From Kushneria indalinina DSM 14324 (GTDB taxonomy: Bacteria > Pseudomonadota > Gammaproteobacteria > Pseudomonadales > Halomonadaceae), in NCBI RefSeq assembly GCF_003385845.1, contig NZ_QRDJ01000007.1, forward strand, positions 523,380 to 587,379: a stretch of 64,000 bases of DNA, written 5' to 3'. Position 1 is the first letter of the stretch. The number at the start of each line of letters is the position of its first letter. This document shows, in pieces, positions 1-7,811 of the stretch. Under the pieces are notes generated by a model, which made no database searches, was not told the origin of the DNA, and saw only the letters and a program-made list of their open reading frames with translations. The translations under genes were made by a program, and so were the position numbers.

Positions 1-113
1 TTTTGAACCGCGCCCGACGCGCTGCATCCGTCACATGCCTGTCATGTTGCCCGGCCACGATGACGGCCCGTGTTCCCGTTCATCTGCCGATGCCTCTACC
101 AATGCCCCTGCCC

Positions 114-1112
114 ATGACTGTCACACCATTTGTTGCGTTTCGCTCCGGACTCTCCGCTCTGGCCGCCGTGGCCTTCACGCTCGTCGCCCCCCTGGCCAGC
201 GCCGAGTCGCTGATGCTCTATACCAGCCAGCCCAACACCGATGCCCAGCAGACGGTGGACGCCTTTGAGAAGGCCCACCCCGAGATCGACGTGCAGTGGG
301 TACGCGATGGCACCACGCGCTTGATGACGCGTCTGGAGGCCGAACGTGCCGCCGGGCAGAACCGCGCCGATGTGCTGCTGGTCGCCGATGCAGTCAGCCT
401 CGAGAATCTGCGCCAGCAGGACCTGCTGGCCCAATACCAGCCCGAGGCGCTGAGCCATTACCCGGATGCGCTGTATGACCCGGAGGGTTACTACTTCGGC
501 ACCAAGCAGATCGCCACCGGCATCGTTTATCACCAGCGCGCCGCCGAGCAGCCGCAGCGCTGGCAGGATCTGACCGAGCCCGCATACCAGGGCCAGGTCG
601 CCATGCCCAGCCCGCTTTACTCAGGCGCGGCACTCATTCATCTGGACAGCATGGTCAACGATGAGCGCTTTGGCTGGGACTATTACCAGGCCCTGGCTGA
701 CAACGGCGTGACCCCCAACGGCGGCAACGGCGGCGTTCTCAAGCAGGTGGCGGCCGGCACCAAACCCTATGGCGTGATGGTCGATTTCATGGCGCTGCGC
801 GAGAAGGCCAAGGGCTCGCCGATCGAGTTCGTTTATCCCGAGGAAGGGGTGAGCGTGGTTACCGAACCGGTGGCGATCATGAAGGAGGCTCAAAATATTG
901 ATGCCGCGCAGACCTTTGTCGATTTTCTGCTCTCCCGCGAGGGCCAGCAGCTGGTAAGCCGGCAGGGCTACCTGCCGGCGCGCGATGACGTGGACGCCCC
1001 CGAGGGCTATCCCGACCGCGCGCAGATCAAACCGCTGCCCTTCTCGGCCACCCGGGCACTCGAGCAGGCCGAGGACGAAAAGGCACGCTTTGCCGATATC
1101 TTCTCTTCCTGA
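114..1112 (+). CDS. ABC transporter periplasmic substrate-binding protein, ferric-iron type
   Basis: Periplasmic solute-binding protein of the FbpA/AfuA (iron(III) or related) class, delivering substrate to the permease and ATPase encoded next. I start it at ATG 114 because this gives a clean Sec signal peptide: a short basic start, a hydrophobic run and an Ala-Ser-Ala cleavage site near residue 30, followed by mature Glu-Ser-Leu. The open frame continues upstream to position 3 through a Met/Pro/Leu-rich stretch that does not look like a leader. Typical features are a beta strand 'LMLYTSQ' at the mature N terminus and 'VDFLLSREGQQLVSRQGYLPAR' like C-terminal signatures spread over the last third. 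The stop overlaps the permease start (TGATG). Substrate is inferred from family and the fused permease; phosphonate or thiamine-type cargo cannot be excluded. No Fur box is visible in the 113 bases before it. Confidence 0.85.
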   Translation: MTVTPFVAFRSGLSALAAVAFTLVAPLASAESLMLYTSQPNTDAQQTVDAFEKAHPEIDVQWVRDGTTRLMTRLEAERAAGQNRADVLLVADAVSLENLRQQDLLAQYQPEALSHYPDALYDPEGYYFGTKQIATGIVYHQRAAEQPQRWQDLTEPAYQGQVAMPSPLYSGAALIHLDSMVNDERFGWDYYQALADNGVTPNGGNGGVLKQVAAGTKPYGVMVDFMALREKAKGSPIEFVYPEEGVSVVTEPVAIMKEAQNIDAAQTFVDFLLSREGQQLVSRQGYLPARDDVDAPEGYPDRAQIKPLPFSATRALEQAEDEKARFADIFSS

Positions 1113-2824
1113 TGGCGGCAACGGTCATGACGCGAGGCCTGCCACGGCTGGGGCCGGCACTGCTGTTTGTGCCGGCACTGCTCATCTGCCTACTGCCGGT
1201 GGGCCAACTGCTCATCGAGGCAGTGCTGGCAACGATCACCGCGCCGACGCAGTGGCGTGACTCACCGCTTTTTGAGGTGCTGAGCAGCGCCAGCACCTGG
1301 CGGGCCACCGGCCACAGCCTGTACACCACGGCACTGGGGACCCTGATCAGCGTGGCACTGGGCACACTCTTTGCCTTTACGCTGGCGCTGACCGACCTGC
1401 GTGGCCGGCGGGCGCTGGTGATCTGTTTCATGCTGCCAATGATGATTCCACCCCAGGTCACGGCGCTGGCCTGGCTGCAACTGTTCGGCCCGGCCAGCAC
1501 GCTGCTGATTACCCTCGGCATCGCCCCGGCACTGGGCGCACCGCAGCCGCTCTATTCCGCCGAGGGCATTGCGCTGCTGCTGGGCATTCAGCATGCGCCG
1601 ATGGTGTTTCTGGCGCTTCGGGCCAGCCTGGCCGAACTGCCGGCGGAACTGGTGGAAGTCGCCCGTCTGAGCGGTGCGGCGCCACGCACGGTGTGGCGTA
1701 CGGTTATCCTGCCGCTGAGCACGCCGGGCCTGATTGCCGGCACGGCCATGGCGGCGATTGCGGCACTGGGCAACTTCGGCATCCCGGCCATGCTGGGCAT
1801 TCCGGTGGGCTACTACACGCTGCCTACCCTCATCTACCAGCAGCTGGCGGGGTTTGGCACCGGCGTACTGGACCGCGTCGCCTCGCTGGCACTTCTGATG
1901 ACGTTACTGGTGGGGGTGGGCATCTGGCTGCAGCACCATCTGCTGGCCCGGCGCGACTATCGACTCGGCGGGCAGGGCGCCCGGCCGCTGACCTTTGCCA
2001 CCGGGCGCTGGCGGTGGCCGCTCACGCTGATGCTGTGGGCCCTTCTGGGGCTGATGCTGGTGGCCCCGCTGGCGGCGCTGATCACCACCTCGCTGGTGCC
2101 GGCGTTCGGCATGGGGCTGGACTGGCAGCATCTGAGCCTGGCGGCCTATCAGGAGATGTTCACCCGTCAGGCGGTCACCGCGCGCGCCTTTGGCAACAGC
2201 CTGTGGCTGGCCGGCAGTGCGGCCGTGGTACTGGTGGCGCTGACCCTGCCGCTGGCCTGGCAACTCGCGCGCCGGCGATCAAGGGTGCTGGGCGTGTGCG
2301 CCGCACTCTTTGATGTGCCCTTTGCACTGCCCGGCGTGGTGCTGGCGATCGCCTGCATCATGGTGTTCAGCCGGCCGCTGCCAATCATCGAATACTCGCT
2401 CTACGGCACGCTGGGCATCATCTTCATTGCCTATCTGTCGCGCTTTCTGGTGGTGGCGCTCAAGCCGCTGCACAGTGCCTTCGCCCAGCTGGACCCGGGC
2501 CTTGAAGAGGCCGCCCGCCTGGCCGGTGCGGGCCCGGTTCGAAGGTTATGGGACATTTTATTGCCACTGGTGGCGCCGGCCGCCATGGCCGGTGGCCTGC
2601 TGGTCTTTTTGAGCGCGGTCAACGAGCTGACCGTCTCGGCGCTTTTGTGGTCGGCCGGCAACGAGACGCTGGGTGTTCTTATCTTCAATCTGGATGACGG
2701 CGGCGACAGCGTGCTGGCCTCGGCCGTGGCGGTGGTCACCGTGGCGATGGTGGTCGCCATCATGGGGATGCTGGAGCTGATGGCGCGTCGCCTGCCGAAA
2801 GGGGTTTTGCCATGGCAGCAATGA
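1112..2824 (+). CDS. ABC transporter permease, duplicated FbpB-type
   Basis: Inner-membrane permease of 570 residues containing two BPD-type permease domains in tandem, as in FbpB/SfuB of ferric importers. The first half runs to about residue 270 and the second from about 300. Each half carries an EAA-type loop that contacts the ATPase: 'ELVEVARLSGAAPRTVW' near residue 180 and 'PGLEEAARLAGAGPVRRLW' near 460. About twelve hydrophobic segments are visible. Translation is probably coupled to the binding protein by the overlapping TGATG, and the ATPase gene begins inside its last codons, so the three genes form one operon. Confidence 0.9.
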   Translation: MAATVMTRGLPRLGPALLFVPALLICLLPVGQLLIEAVLATITAPTQWRDSPLFEVLSSASTWRATGHSLYTTALGTLISVALGTLFAFTLALTDLRGRRALVICFMLPMMIPPQVTALAWLQLFGPASTLLITLGIAPALGAPQPLYSAEGIALLLGIQHAPMVFLALRASLAELPAELVEVARLSGAAPRTVWRTVILPLSTPGLIAGTAMAAIAALGNFGIPAMLGIPVGYYTLPTLIYQQLAGFGTGVLDRVASLALLMTLLVGVGIWLQHHLLARRDYRLGGQGARPLTFATGRWRWPLTLMLWALLGLMLVAPLAALITTSLVPAFGMGLDWQHLSLAAYQEMFTRQAVTARAFGNSLWLAGSAAVVLVALTLPLAWQLARRRSRVLGVCAALFDVPFALPGVVLAIACIMVFSRPLPIIEYSLYGTLGIIFIAYLSRFLVVALKPLHSAFAQLDPGLEEAARLAGAGPVRRLWDILLPLVAPAAMAGGLLVFLSAVNELTVSALLWSAGNETLGVLIFNLDDGGDSVLASAVAVVTVAMVVAIMGMLELMARRLPKGVLPWQQ

Positions 2825-3888
2825 ATCCAGGTCGGCTGTCGATGACGGCGCTGGGCAAGCACTTCGGTGCGCATGTGGCGCTGGAGGCGCTCTCGATGGC
2901 CATCGAGCCGGGCGAGTTCGTGGCGCTTCTCGGTCCCAGCGGCTGCGGCAAGAGCACCACGCTGCGGCTGCTGGCCGGGTTCGAGACGCCGGATCACGGC
3001 GAGATCCGCCTCGGCGATCAGGTGCTTTCCAGCCCGCAGGCGCAGGTGCCGCCCGAGCAGCGGCGCATGGGCATGGTGTTTCAGTCCTATGCGCTCTGGC
3101 CGCACTTGAGCGTGGCGGGCAACGTGGACTACCCGCTGCGGGTCCAGAAGGTGGCCGGCAGTGAGCGGCGTCGGCGCGTGGAAGACGTGCTGGCACGGGT
3201 GGACATGACCGCCATGGCCGGGCGCTATCCGCGCGAACTCAGCGGTGGGCAGCGCCAGCGGGTGGCGCTGGCGCGCTGTCTGGTCAGCCAGCCGGCGGTG
3301 ATATTGCTGGATGAACCACTGGCCAATCTGGATCGTCACCTGCGCGCCAGCATGGAGGACTACTTTCGCGACTTTCACCGCGAGACCGTCACCACCATGG
3401 TGTATGTCACCCACGATCAGGACGAGGCAATGGCGCTGGCCGACCGCGTCGCGGTGATGCAGGAGGGCCGGCTCAAACAGTTCGCCACCCCCGAGACGCT
3501 TTATCACCAGCCCGCGGATGTCGAGGTGGCCCGTTTTATCGGCCAGGGCAGCGTGGTGCATCTGGCGCGCGCCGCGGCCGGTGAGTGGCTGACCGGCAGT
3601 GATGCCCAGCGACTAAACGAGCAGGGCAGTGCGCGCGCCTTCGTGCGCCCCCAGCATGTGGTGCTCGGCGTGGAAGGCGGGCTGCCGGCCCGGGTCGAGC
3701 GCTGCATCTTTCGCGGCGAGCGCCACGTGCTCTCCCTGCGCCTGGAGGATGGTCAGTCACTGACCGCCTACAGTCATACCGCCCAGCCGGCAGGCAGCCA
3801 CACCAGCGTGGCCATTGAGCGACTCTGGGGACTGGAAGAGGGACATACGAAAATGCAGGCACACCGTGACCGGGTGCCTGCGCAGTGA
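2812..3888 (+). CDS. ABC transporter ATP-binding protein, FbpC-type
   Basis: Cytoplasmic ATPase (358 residues) energising the preceding permease. Walker A 'GPSGCGKST' lies near residue 43, the signature 'LSGGQRQRVALAR' near 143, and Walker B 'VILLDEPLANLD' near 163, followed by the switch His in 'YVTHDQDEA'. A C-terminal TOBE-like extension ('ARAFVRPQHVVL') follows, as in FbpC/PotA-type ATPases. The start ATG overlaps the permease end by 13 bases. The gene ends 10 bases before the convergent ArsR gene; a short GC hairpin at 3891-3908 sits on that junction. Confidence 0.92.
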   Translation: MAAMNPGRLSMTALGKHFGAHVALEALSMAIEPGEFVALLGPSGCGKSTTLRLLAGFETPDHGEIRLGDQVLSSPQAQVPPEQRRMGMVFQSYALWPHLSVAGNVDYPLRVQKVAGSERRRRVEDVLARVDMTAMAGRYPRELSGGQRQRVALARCLVSQPAVILLDEPLANLDRHLRASMEDYFRDFHRETVTTMVYVTHDQDEAMALADRVAVMQEGRLKQFATPETLYHQPADVEVARFIGQGSVVHLARAAAGEWLTGSDAQRLNEQGSARAFVRPQHVVLGVEGGLPARVERCIFRGERHVLSLRLEDGQSLTAYSHTAQPAGSHTSVAIERLWGLEEGHTKMQAHRDRVPAQ

Positions 3889-3898
3889 GTGCGCCGCC

Positions 3899-4207
3899 TC
3901 AGCGGCGCGAGAGGTGCTCGCCCAGGGCATTCAGAAACGCCTCGGCCACCTCGTGCTCGTAGCAGTAGTAGGTCCACTGACCCACCCGCTGGGACGAGAC
4001 CAGGCCGGCGCGCGACAGCGTCGACAGATACAGCGACGTGGTCGGCTGGGAAAGCCCGGTCTTTTCACGAATGTGGCTGACGCAGATGCCCCCGGGCGGG
4101 GCCATCTCCTTCTGGGGCGGGAAATGCAGCTCCGGCTCCTTGAGCCAGCACAGAATGTCCAGCCGCACCGGGTTGGCCAGTGCGCTTAAAACCGTATTGA
4201 TATCCAT
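3899..4207 (-). CDS. ArsR-family winged-helix transcriptional regulator
   Basis: Small DNA-binding repressor of about 102 residues. The start at ATG 4207 (Met-Asp-Ile-Asn-Thr) fits the family length; an open frame extends 21 codons further but is not ArsR-like. 'ALANPVRLDILCWL' near residues 10-23 is the classical first helix region, and 'GLSQPTTSLYLSTLSRAGLV' is the recognition helix with wing. The usual metal-binding ELCVCDL motif is replaced by 'GGICVSHI', so a metal sensor role is not supported; redox or electrophile sensing is possible. It lies 95 bases downstream of, and on the same strand as, the old-yellow-enzyme gene, suggesting it controls that gene and itself. An AT-rich inverted repeat upstream of the reductase is a candidate operator. 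Confidence 0.85.
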   Translation of the reverse strand: MDINTVLSALANPVRLDILCWLKEPELHFPPQKEMAPPGGICVSHIREKTGLSQPTTSLYLSTLSRAGLVSSQRVGQWTYYCYEHEVAEAFLNALGEHLSRR

Positions 4208-4302
4208 GATCAGGGCCAGGCGTTGGAGGCCGAACCAGTATACGCGTTCACGGCCGGACTGCCGAGACACGGCCGGGCGGCAGAGCGCCCGGCCGGGACG
4301 AC

Positions 4303-5436
4303 TCAGCGCACCAGCACATCCAGCGCGCTGGTATCGAAATCCTGCAGCTCATCCAGTCGGCCGTCACGCACCTTGTTGGCCCACTGCGGGTCGGAGAGCA
4401 GGGCGCGGCCTATGGCGATCAGATCGAAATCGTTGCGCACGCGCCAGGAGGCCAGCTCCTCGACGTTGACCCGGCTCTTGGAGGTCGGGTCTTCCTGACG
4501 GGTGAAGTGCCCGGTGCGGAAGGTCTTGTCCAGCCCCACGCTGCCCACGGCAATCACCGGGCGGCCGGTCAGCTCACGTGTCCAGGTGGCGATGGTCTTG
4601 CTGCTGCCCTCAAAACCCGGCTCCCACACGCGGCGCGTGCTGGCGTGGAAGATGTCCACACCGTCGTCGGCCAGCGGACGGAGCAGCTCGCCCAGCGCCT
4701 CGGGGGTCTCGGCGATGATCGCGTCATAGTCCGAAAGCTTCCACTGCGAGAAGCGGAAGATGATCGGGAAGTCCGGGCCGACGGCCTCGCGCACGGCGCG
4801 CACGATCAGGCGCGGGAAGCGCAGGCGGTTTTCGAGGCTGCCGCCGTAGGCATCCTCACGCTGGTTGCTCTCGGGCCACAGGAACTGATCGATCAGATAG
4901 CCGTGGGCGCCGTGCAGCTCGATGCCATCAAAGCCGATCGCCTTCGCGTCACGTGCGGCGCGGGCAAAGGAGGCCACCACGTCCTCGATGTCCTGCTCGG
5001 TCATCGCCTTCACGACTTCCACGCCGTCCTCGACGATCGACATCGGCCCGAAACCCGGTACGGCGGAATCCGGCTCGACACCCGGGCGACGCTCGCGGCC
5101 CACGTGCCACAGCTGCGGCATGATTTTCCCGCCGGCGGCGTGAACGCCCTCGACCACCTTCTGCCAGCCCGCCAGTGCGGCCTCGCCGTGAAAGGCCGGT
5201 ACGGCCGGGTAGCCGTTGGCACCCGGGTGATCGATATAGGTGCCTTCCGTGATGATCAGGCCGACACCGCCTTCGGCGCGGCTCTTGTAGTAGGCCGCCA
5301 CGTTGTCACCCGGAACGCCGTTTGGTGACTGGTTGCGCGTCATGGGGGCCATGACAATGCGGTTGGGAATGGTGACCGAACCCAGCGAAAGGGGTTCAAA
5401 CAGCGGCGCGGCCAGTGTCTGTGCAGAAGTCGTCAT
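4303..5436 (-). CDS. Old-yellow-enzyme family NADH:flavin oxidoreductase (alkene reductase)
   Basis: FMN-dependent TIM-barrel oxidoreductase of 377 residues, NemA/OYE class, reducing activated C=C bonds of enones, maleimides or nitro compounds with NAD(P)H. The N-terminal 'LGSVTIPNRIVMAPMTRNQS', the catalytic-site 'GFDGIELHGAHGYLIDQFL' with the substrate-binding His of 'HGAHG', 'NQREDAYGGSLENRLRF', and the phosphate-binding 'IAIGRALLSDP' near the C terminus are all diagnostic. Full length. The gene is followed by an ArsR-type regulator on the same strand, suggesting an electrophile-inducible unit comparable in logic to nemRA, although nemR is a TetR protein. Confidence 0.92.
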   Translation of the reverse strand: MTTSAQTLAAPLFEPLSLGSVTIPNRIVMAPMTRNQSPNGVPGDNVAAYYKSRAEGGVGLIITEGTYIDHPGANGYPAVPAFHGEAALAGWQKVVEGVHAAGGKIMPQLWHVGRERRPGVEPDSAVPGFGPMSIVEDGVEVVKAMTEQDIEDVVASFARAARDAKAIGFDGIELHGAHGYLIDQFLWPESNQREDAYGGSLENRLRFPRLIVRAVREAVGPDFPIIFRFSQWKLSDYDAIIAETPEALGELLRPLADDGVDIFHASTRRVWEPGFEGSSKTIATWTRELTGRPVIAVGSVGLDKTFRTGHFTRQEDPTSKSRVNVEELASWRVRNDFDLIAIGRALLSDPQWANKVRDGRLDELQDFDTSALDVLVR

Positions 5437-5450
5437 GTCGTTTACCTACT

Positions 5451-5474
5451 GATATAGAAATATATCAATATATT
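5451..5474. promoter_or_regulatory. Candidate ArsR operator upstream of the OYE reductase gene
   Basis: A perfect inverted repeat GATATA-gaaa-TATATC (5451-5466) begins 15 bases before the reductase start codon and is followed at once by the palindrome AATATATT (5467-5474). The stretch is strikingly AT-rich against its surroundings and has the form of ArsR/SmtB operators. Assignment to the regulator at 3899-4207 is inference. Confidence 0.5.
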
Positions 5475-5689
5475 TAAACAGAGCAGCGACATCATGACAA
5501 TCCCTTGCCGGTGTATCGAGCGCCACACGCGGTCGCGGGTCAGGTCACCCGCGTGTCGTGCGTCATCGGTACTGGTGATCCCCTGAAATGAACGCCATGC
5601 TATAGGCATCCTTTATCGTCGCATCACCTGTTCATGTGTCCGGCGATGGTTGCATACCCACTTGTCACCCCTTACCAAGGAGCCCCGTC

Positions 5690-6523
5690 ATGACCCTGGA
5701 TCAGGCCGCTGCCCAGACGCTTATCGACATCGTTCGTCACGCTGCCAGAACCGAGATTGTGCCGCGCTTTCGCATGCTCGATCCTGACGCCATCGACACC
5801 AAGTCCGGCCCGGATGATCTGGTGACCATTGCCGACAAGAGCGCCGAAAAGGTCATCGCCCGCGGCGTCTCCGAAGCCTTTCCCGAGGCCACCATCGTGG
5901 GCGAAGAGGCGGTGGCCGAAGACGAAACGCTTTTGAACACCATTGCTGGCGCCGAGATGGCGGTGATCATCGATCCGATCGATGGCACCTGGAATTTCGC
6001 GCGCAATCTCAATCAGTTCGGCGTGATTCTGGCCGTGGTCAGCCGCGGCGAAACCGTGTTCGGCCTGCTCTATGACCCGCTGGTCGATGACTGGGTCATG
6101 GCGCGCAAGGGGGAGGGCGCCTGGTATGGCCGCCCCGACGGCACCCAGCGGCGCCTGCAGGTGTCCGACACCTCAAAGCTTGCCAACATGGTGGGCTCGA
6201 CCTCGCTGCGCCTGTTCCCGAAGGAGACCCAGTACGATCTGGCCGGGCTCTTCCCCGATTTCGCCCGCATGATGGCCTTTGGCTGCGCCTGCCACGAATA
6301 CCGCACCATGGCCTTCGGCTTCGTGGATTTCATGCTGACTGCCAAGCTGATGCCCTGGGATCACGCCGCCGGCATCATGATCCTGCAGGAGGCCGGCGGT
6401 TACGCCGCCCTGCTCGATGGCACGCCCTATAACCCCACGATCCACCAGGGGCTCATGATTGCGGCCAACTCAAGGGACAGCTGGGAATCCCTGCGTGAAA
6501 AGTTCGACTTCCTGATCGACTGA
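5690..6523 (+). CDS. Inositol monophosphatase family protein
   Basis: Mg2+-dependent phosphatase of the IMPase/FBPase/CysQ fold, 277 residues. ATG 5690 is chosen because AAGGAG sits 8 bases upstream at 5677-5682; the open frame begins earlier without a ribosome site. Metal-binding motif 1 'DPIDGTWNF' near residue 90 and motif 2 'WDHAAGIMILQEAGG' near 225 are intact, as is the 'IVGEE' strand-loop near 68. Possible substrates are inositol phosphates, histidinol phosphate or 3'-phosphoadenosine phosphate; the sequence alone does not decide. It stands alone between the reductase and ohrR. Confidence 0.88.
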   Translation: MTLDQAAAQTLIDIVRHAARTEIVPRFRMLDPDAIDTKSGPDDLVTIADKSAEKVIARGVSEAFPEATIVGEEAVAEDETLLNTIAGAEMAVIIDPIDGTWNFARNLNQFGVILAVVSRGETVFGLLYDPLVDDWVMARKGEGAWYGRPDGTQRRLQVSDTSKLANMVGSTSLRLFPKETQYDLAGLFPDFARMMAFGCACHEYRTMAFGFVDFMLTAKLMPWDHAAGIMILQEAGGYAALLDGTPYNPTIHQGLMIAANSRDSWESLREKFDFLID

Positions 6524-6695
6524 TCCTCTCTGCCCGGCGCGTCCCGTGGTGGCGCGCCGGCGCGTCAATACTGATACAGGTTATTGTTTGCGATGGCTTT
6601 TCGCCATCAGGATATGCGCCGACACGGCAATTCCCTGATCGTCATGACATTTTCAGCGCCAGTACTATGACGCTTATAGATTTAAATCGCTGGTC

Positions 6696-6718
6696 ATTTA
6701 ATAGCGCACTATATAAAT
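6696..6718. promoter_or_regulatory. OhrR operator upstream of ohrR
   Basis: A 23-bp AT-rich partial palindrome with core ATAGCGCACTAT lies 7 bases before the ohrR start codon. Its reverse complement matches the element before ohr (7201-7223) at 20 of 23 positions. Such paired operators in front of ohrR and ohr are established for OhrR autoregulation; the match here is seen directly. Confidence 0.75.
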
Positions 6719-6725
6719 TACGGCC

Positions 6726-7187
6726 ATGACAGACGACAACGATAACCTCGATCAAAACGGCGACATGCTGGCACTGGAGTCTCAGCTCTGCTTTGCGCTC
6801 TATGCCGCGCAGCTTTCCATGAGCAAGCTCTACCGGCGTCTGCTCAAGCGGCTGGACATCACCTATCCCCAGTATCTGGTCATGCTGGTGCTGTGGGAGG
6901 AGGATCACCTGACCGTTTCCGGCATCGGCGAACGGCTGTCACTGGACTCCGCCACGCTCACGCCGCTGCTCAAGCGTCTTGAAGGGGTTGAGCTGGTCCG
7001 GCGAGCGCGCTCACGTGAAGATGAACGCCAGGTCGAGGTATCGTTGACCGACAAGGGCCACGCGCTGCGCGAACAGGCCCGGGCCCTGCCTATCGAAGCT
7101 CAGCGGGCCACGGGCTGTTCGGAACCGGAAATGAAGGCGCTGCGCGATCAGCTCAACGACCTTAAAAGACACCTGGACAGTATTTGA
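6726..7187 (+). CDS. ohrR: Organic hydroperoxide-sensing MarR-family repressor OhrR
   Basis: MarR-family repressor, 153 residues. 'LESQLCFALYAAQ' places the reactive peroxide-sensing cysteine at residue 22, and a second cysteine sits at about 131, the arrangement of two-cysteine OhrR proteins such as that of Xanthomonas. The winged helix spans roughly residues 60-110, with 'DSATLTPLLKRLEGVELVRRARSREDER' signatures. In the family, organic hydroperoxides oxidise Cys22 and the protein leaves the ohr operator. It is followed by ohr 66 bases downstream, with matching operators before both genes. Confidence 0.93.
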   Translation: MTDDNDNLDQNGDMLALESQLCFALYAAQLSMSKLYRRLLKRLDITYPQYLVMLVLWEEDHLTVSGIGERLSLDSATLTPLLKRLEGVELVRRARSREDERQVEVSLTDKGHALREQARALPIEAQRATGCSEPEMKALRDQLNDLKRHLDSI

Positions 7188-7200
7188 CCTTTTTTTGTCC

Positions 7201-7223
7201 ATTTATATAGCGTGCTATTTAAT
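7201..7223. promoter_or_regulatory. OhrR operator upstream of ohr
   Basis: Second copy of the 23-bp OhrR element, inverted relative to the first, with core ATAGCGTGCTAT. It lies 31 bases before the ohr start in the 66-base ohrR-ohr gap, so ohr can be derepressed separately. Confidence 0.75.
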
Positions 7224-7253
7224 AGCTCGAAACCAGGAACAGAGGAAATAACC

Positions 7254-7682
7254 ATGTCGATCGAAAAGGTACTCTACCGCGCCAGCGCTCAGGCCACCGG
7301 CGGCCGTGAAGGTCGCGCCGTCTCTTCTGACGAGAAGCTCGATGTTGTCCTGAGCACCCCGAAGGAGCTGGGCGGCGCCGGCGGTGATGGCACCAACCCC
7401 GAGCAGCTTTTTGCCGCCGGTTATGCCGCATGCTTCATGAGCGCGCTCAAGCACGTGGCGTCCGAGCAGAAGGTCACCCTGCCGGGCAATGCCTGGGCCG
7501 GCGCCGAGGTGGGCATCGGCGCGATCGCCACCGGTTTTGGTATCGAAGTGGCGCTGAATATTCGCCTGCCCGACATGGACGAAGCACTGGCCAACGACCT
7601 GGTCGAAAAGGCCCACGTGGTGTGCCCCTACTCCAATGCCACCCGTGGCAATATCGACGTCACGTTGAGCGTCGAGGTCTAA
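7254..7682 (+). CDS. ohr: Organic hydroperoxide resistance protein Ohr
   Basis: Thiol peroxidase of the OsmC/Ohr fold that reduces fatty-acid and other organic hydroperoxides, usually with lipoylated partners. Start at ATG 7254 follows AGAGGAAATA and gives 142 residues, the family length. The catalytic cysteines are at residues 60 ('[10 protein letters not shown]') and 124 ('[13 protein letters not shown]'), and the conserved Arg is near residue 18. Regulated by the OhrR upstream. Confidence 0.95.
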   Translation: MSIEKVLYRASAQATGGREGRAVSSDEKLDVVLSTPKELGGAGGDGTNPEQLFAAGYAACFMSALKHVASEQKVTLPGNAWAGAEVGIGAIATGFGIEVALNIRLPDMDEALANDLVEKAHVVCPYSNATRGNIDVTLSVEV

Positions 7683-7712
7683 CAGGGTCCTGATGGAAAG
7701 GGTTTGAACAAA

Positions 7713-7741
7713 AACGCCCGCCTGCAACCCAGGCGGGCGTT
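7713..7741. terminator. Bidirectional terminator hairpin after ohr
   Basis: An 11-bp perfect stem, AACGCCCGCCT / AGGCGGGCGTT, with a 7-base loop. On the minus strand it is followed by a T-rich tract (complement of the A run before the stem), so it may also stop norR transcription. Confidence 0.75.
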
Positions 7742-7762
7742 GTCATTTCTGGCAGAGGCCAC

Positions 7763-7790
7763 CGCAGATGTTTCACGTGAAACATCTGCG
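7763..7790. other. parS centromere-like site (ParB binding)
   Basis: A 28-bp perfect palindrome whose central 16 bases (7769-7784) read TGTTTCACGTGAAACA, the exact consensus parS bound by chromosomal ParB. It lies in the intergenic region between ohr and norR. parS sites are typically clustered around oriC, so the window is probably origin-proximal. No parA or parB gene is in the window. Confidence 0.9.
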
Positions 7791-7811
7791 TTTCGCAGCC
7801 TCGAATCGCAC

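Noticed and set aside
3855-3880. Hairpin GCAGGCAC / GTGCCTGC near the end of the first ABC operon
   Set aside because: It lies inside the ATPase coding sequence and lacks a following T tract, so it is not called as a terminator.
6573-6620. Hairpin GATGGC / GCCATC after the inositol-monophosphatase-family gene
   Set aside because: Short stem and no T tract; weak evidence for a terminator.
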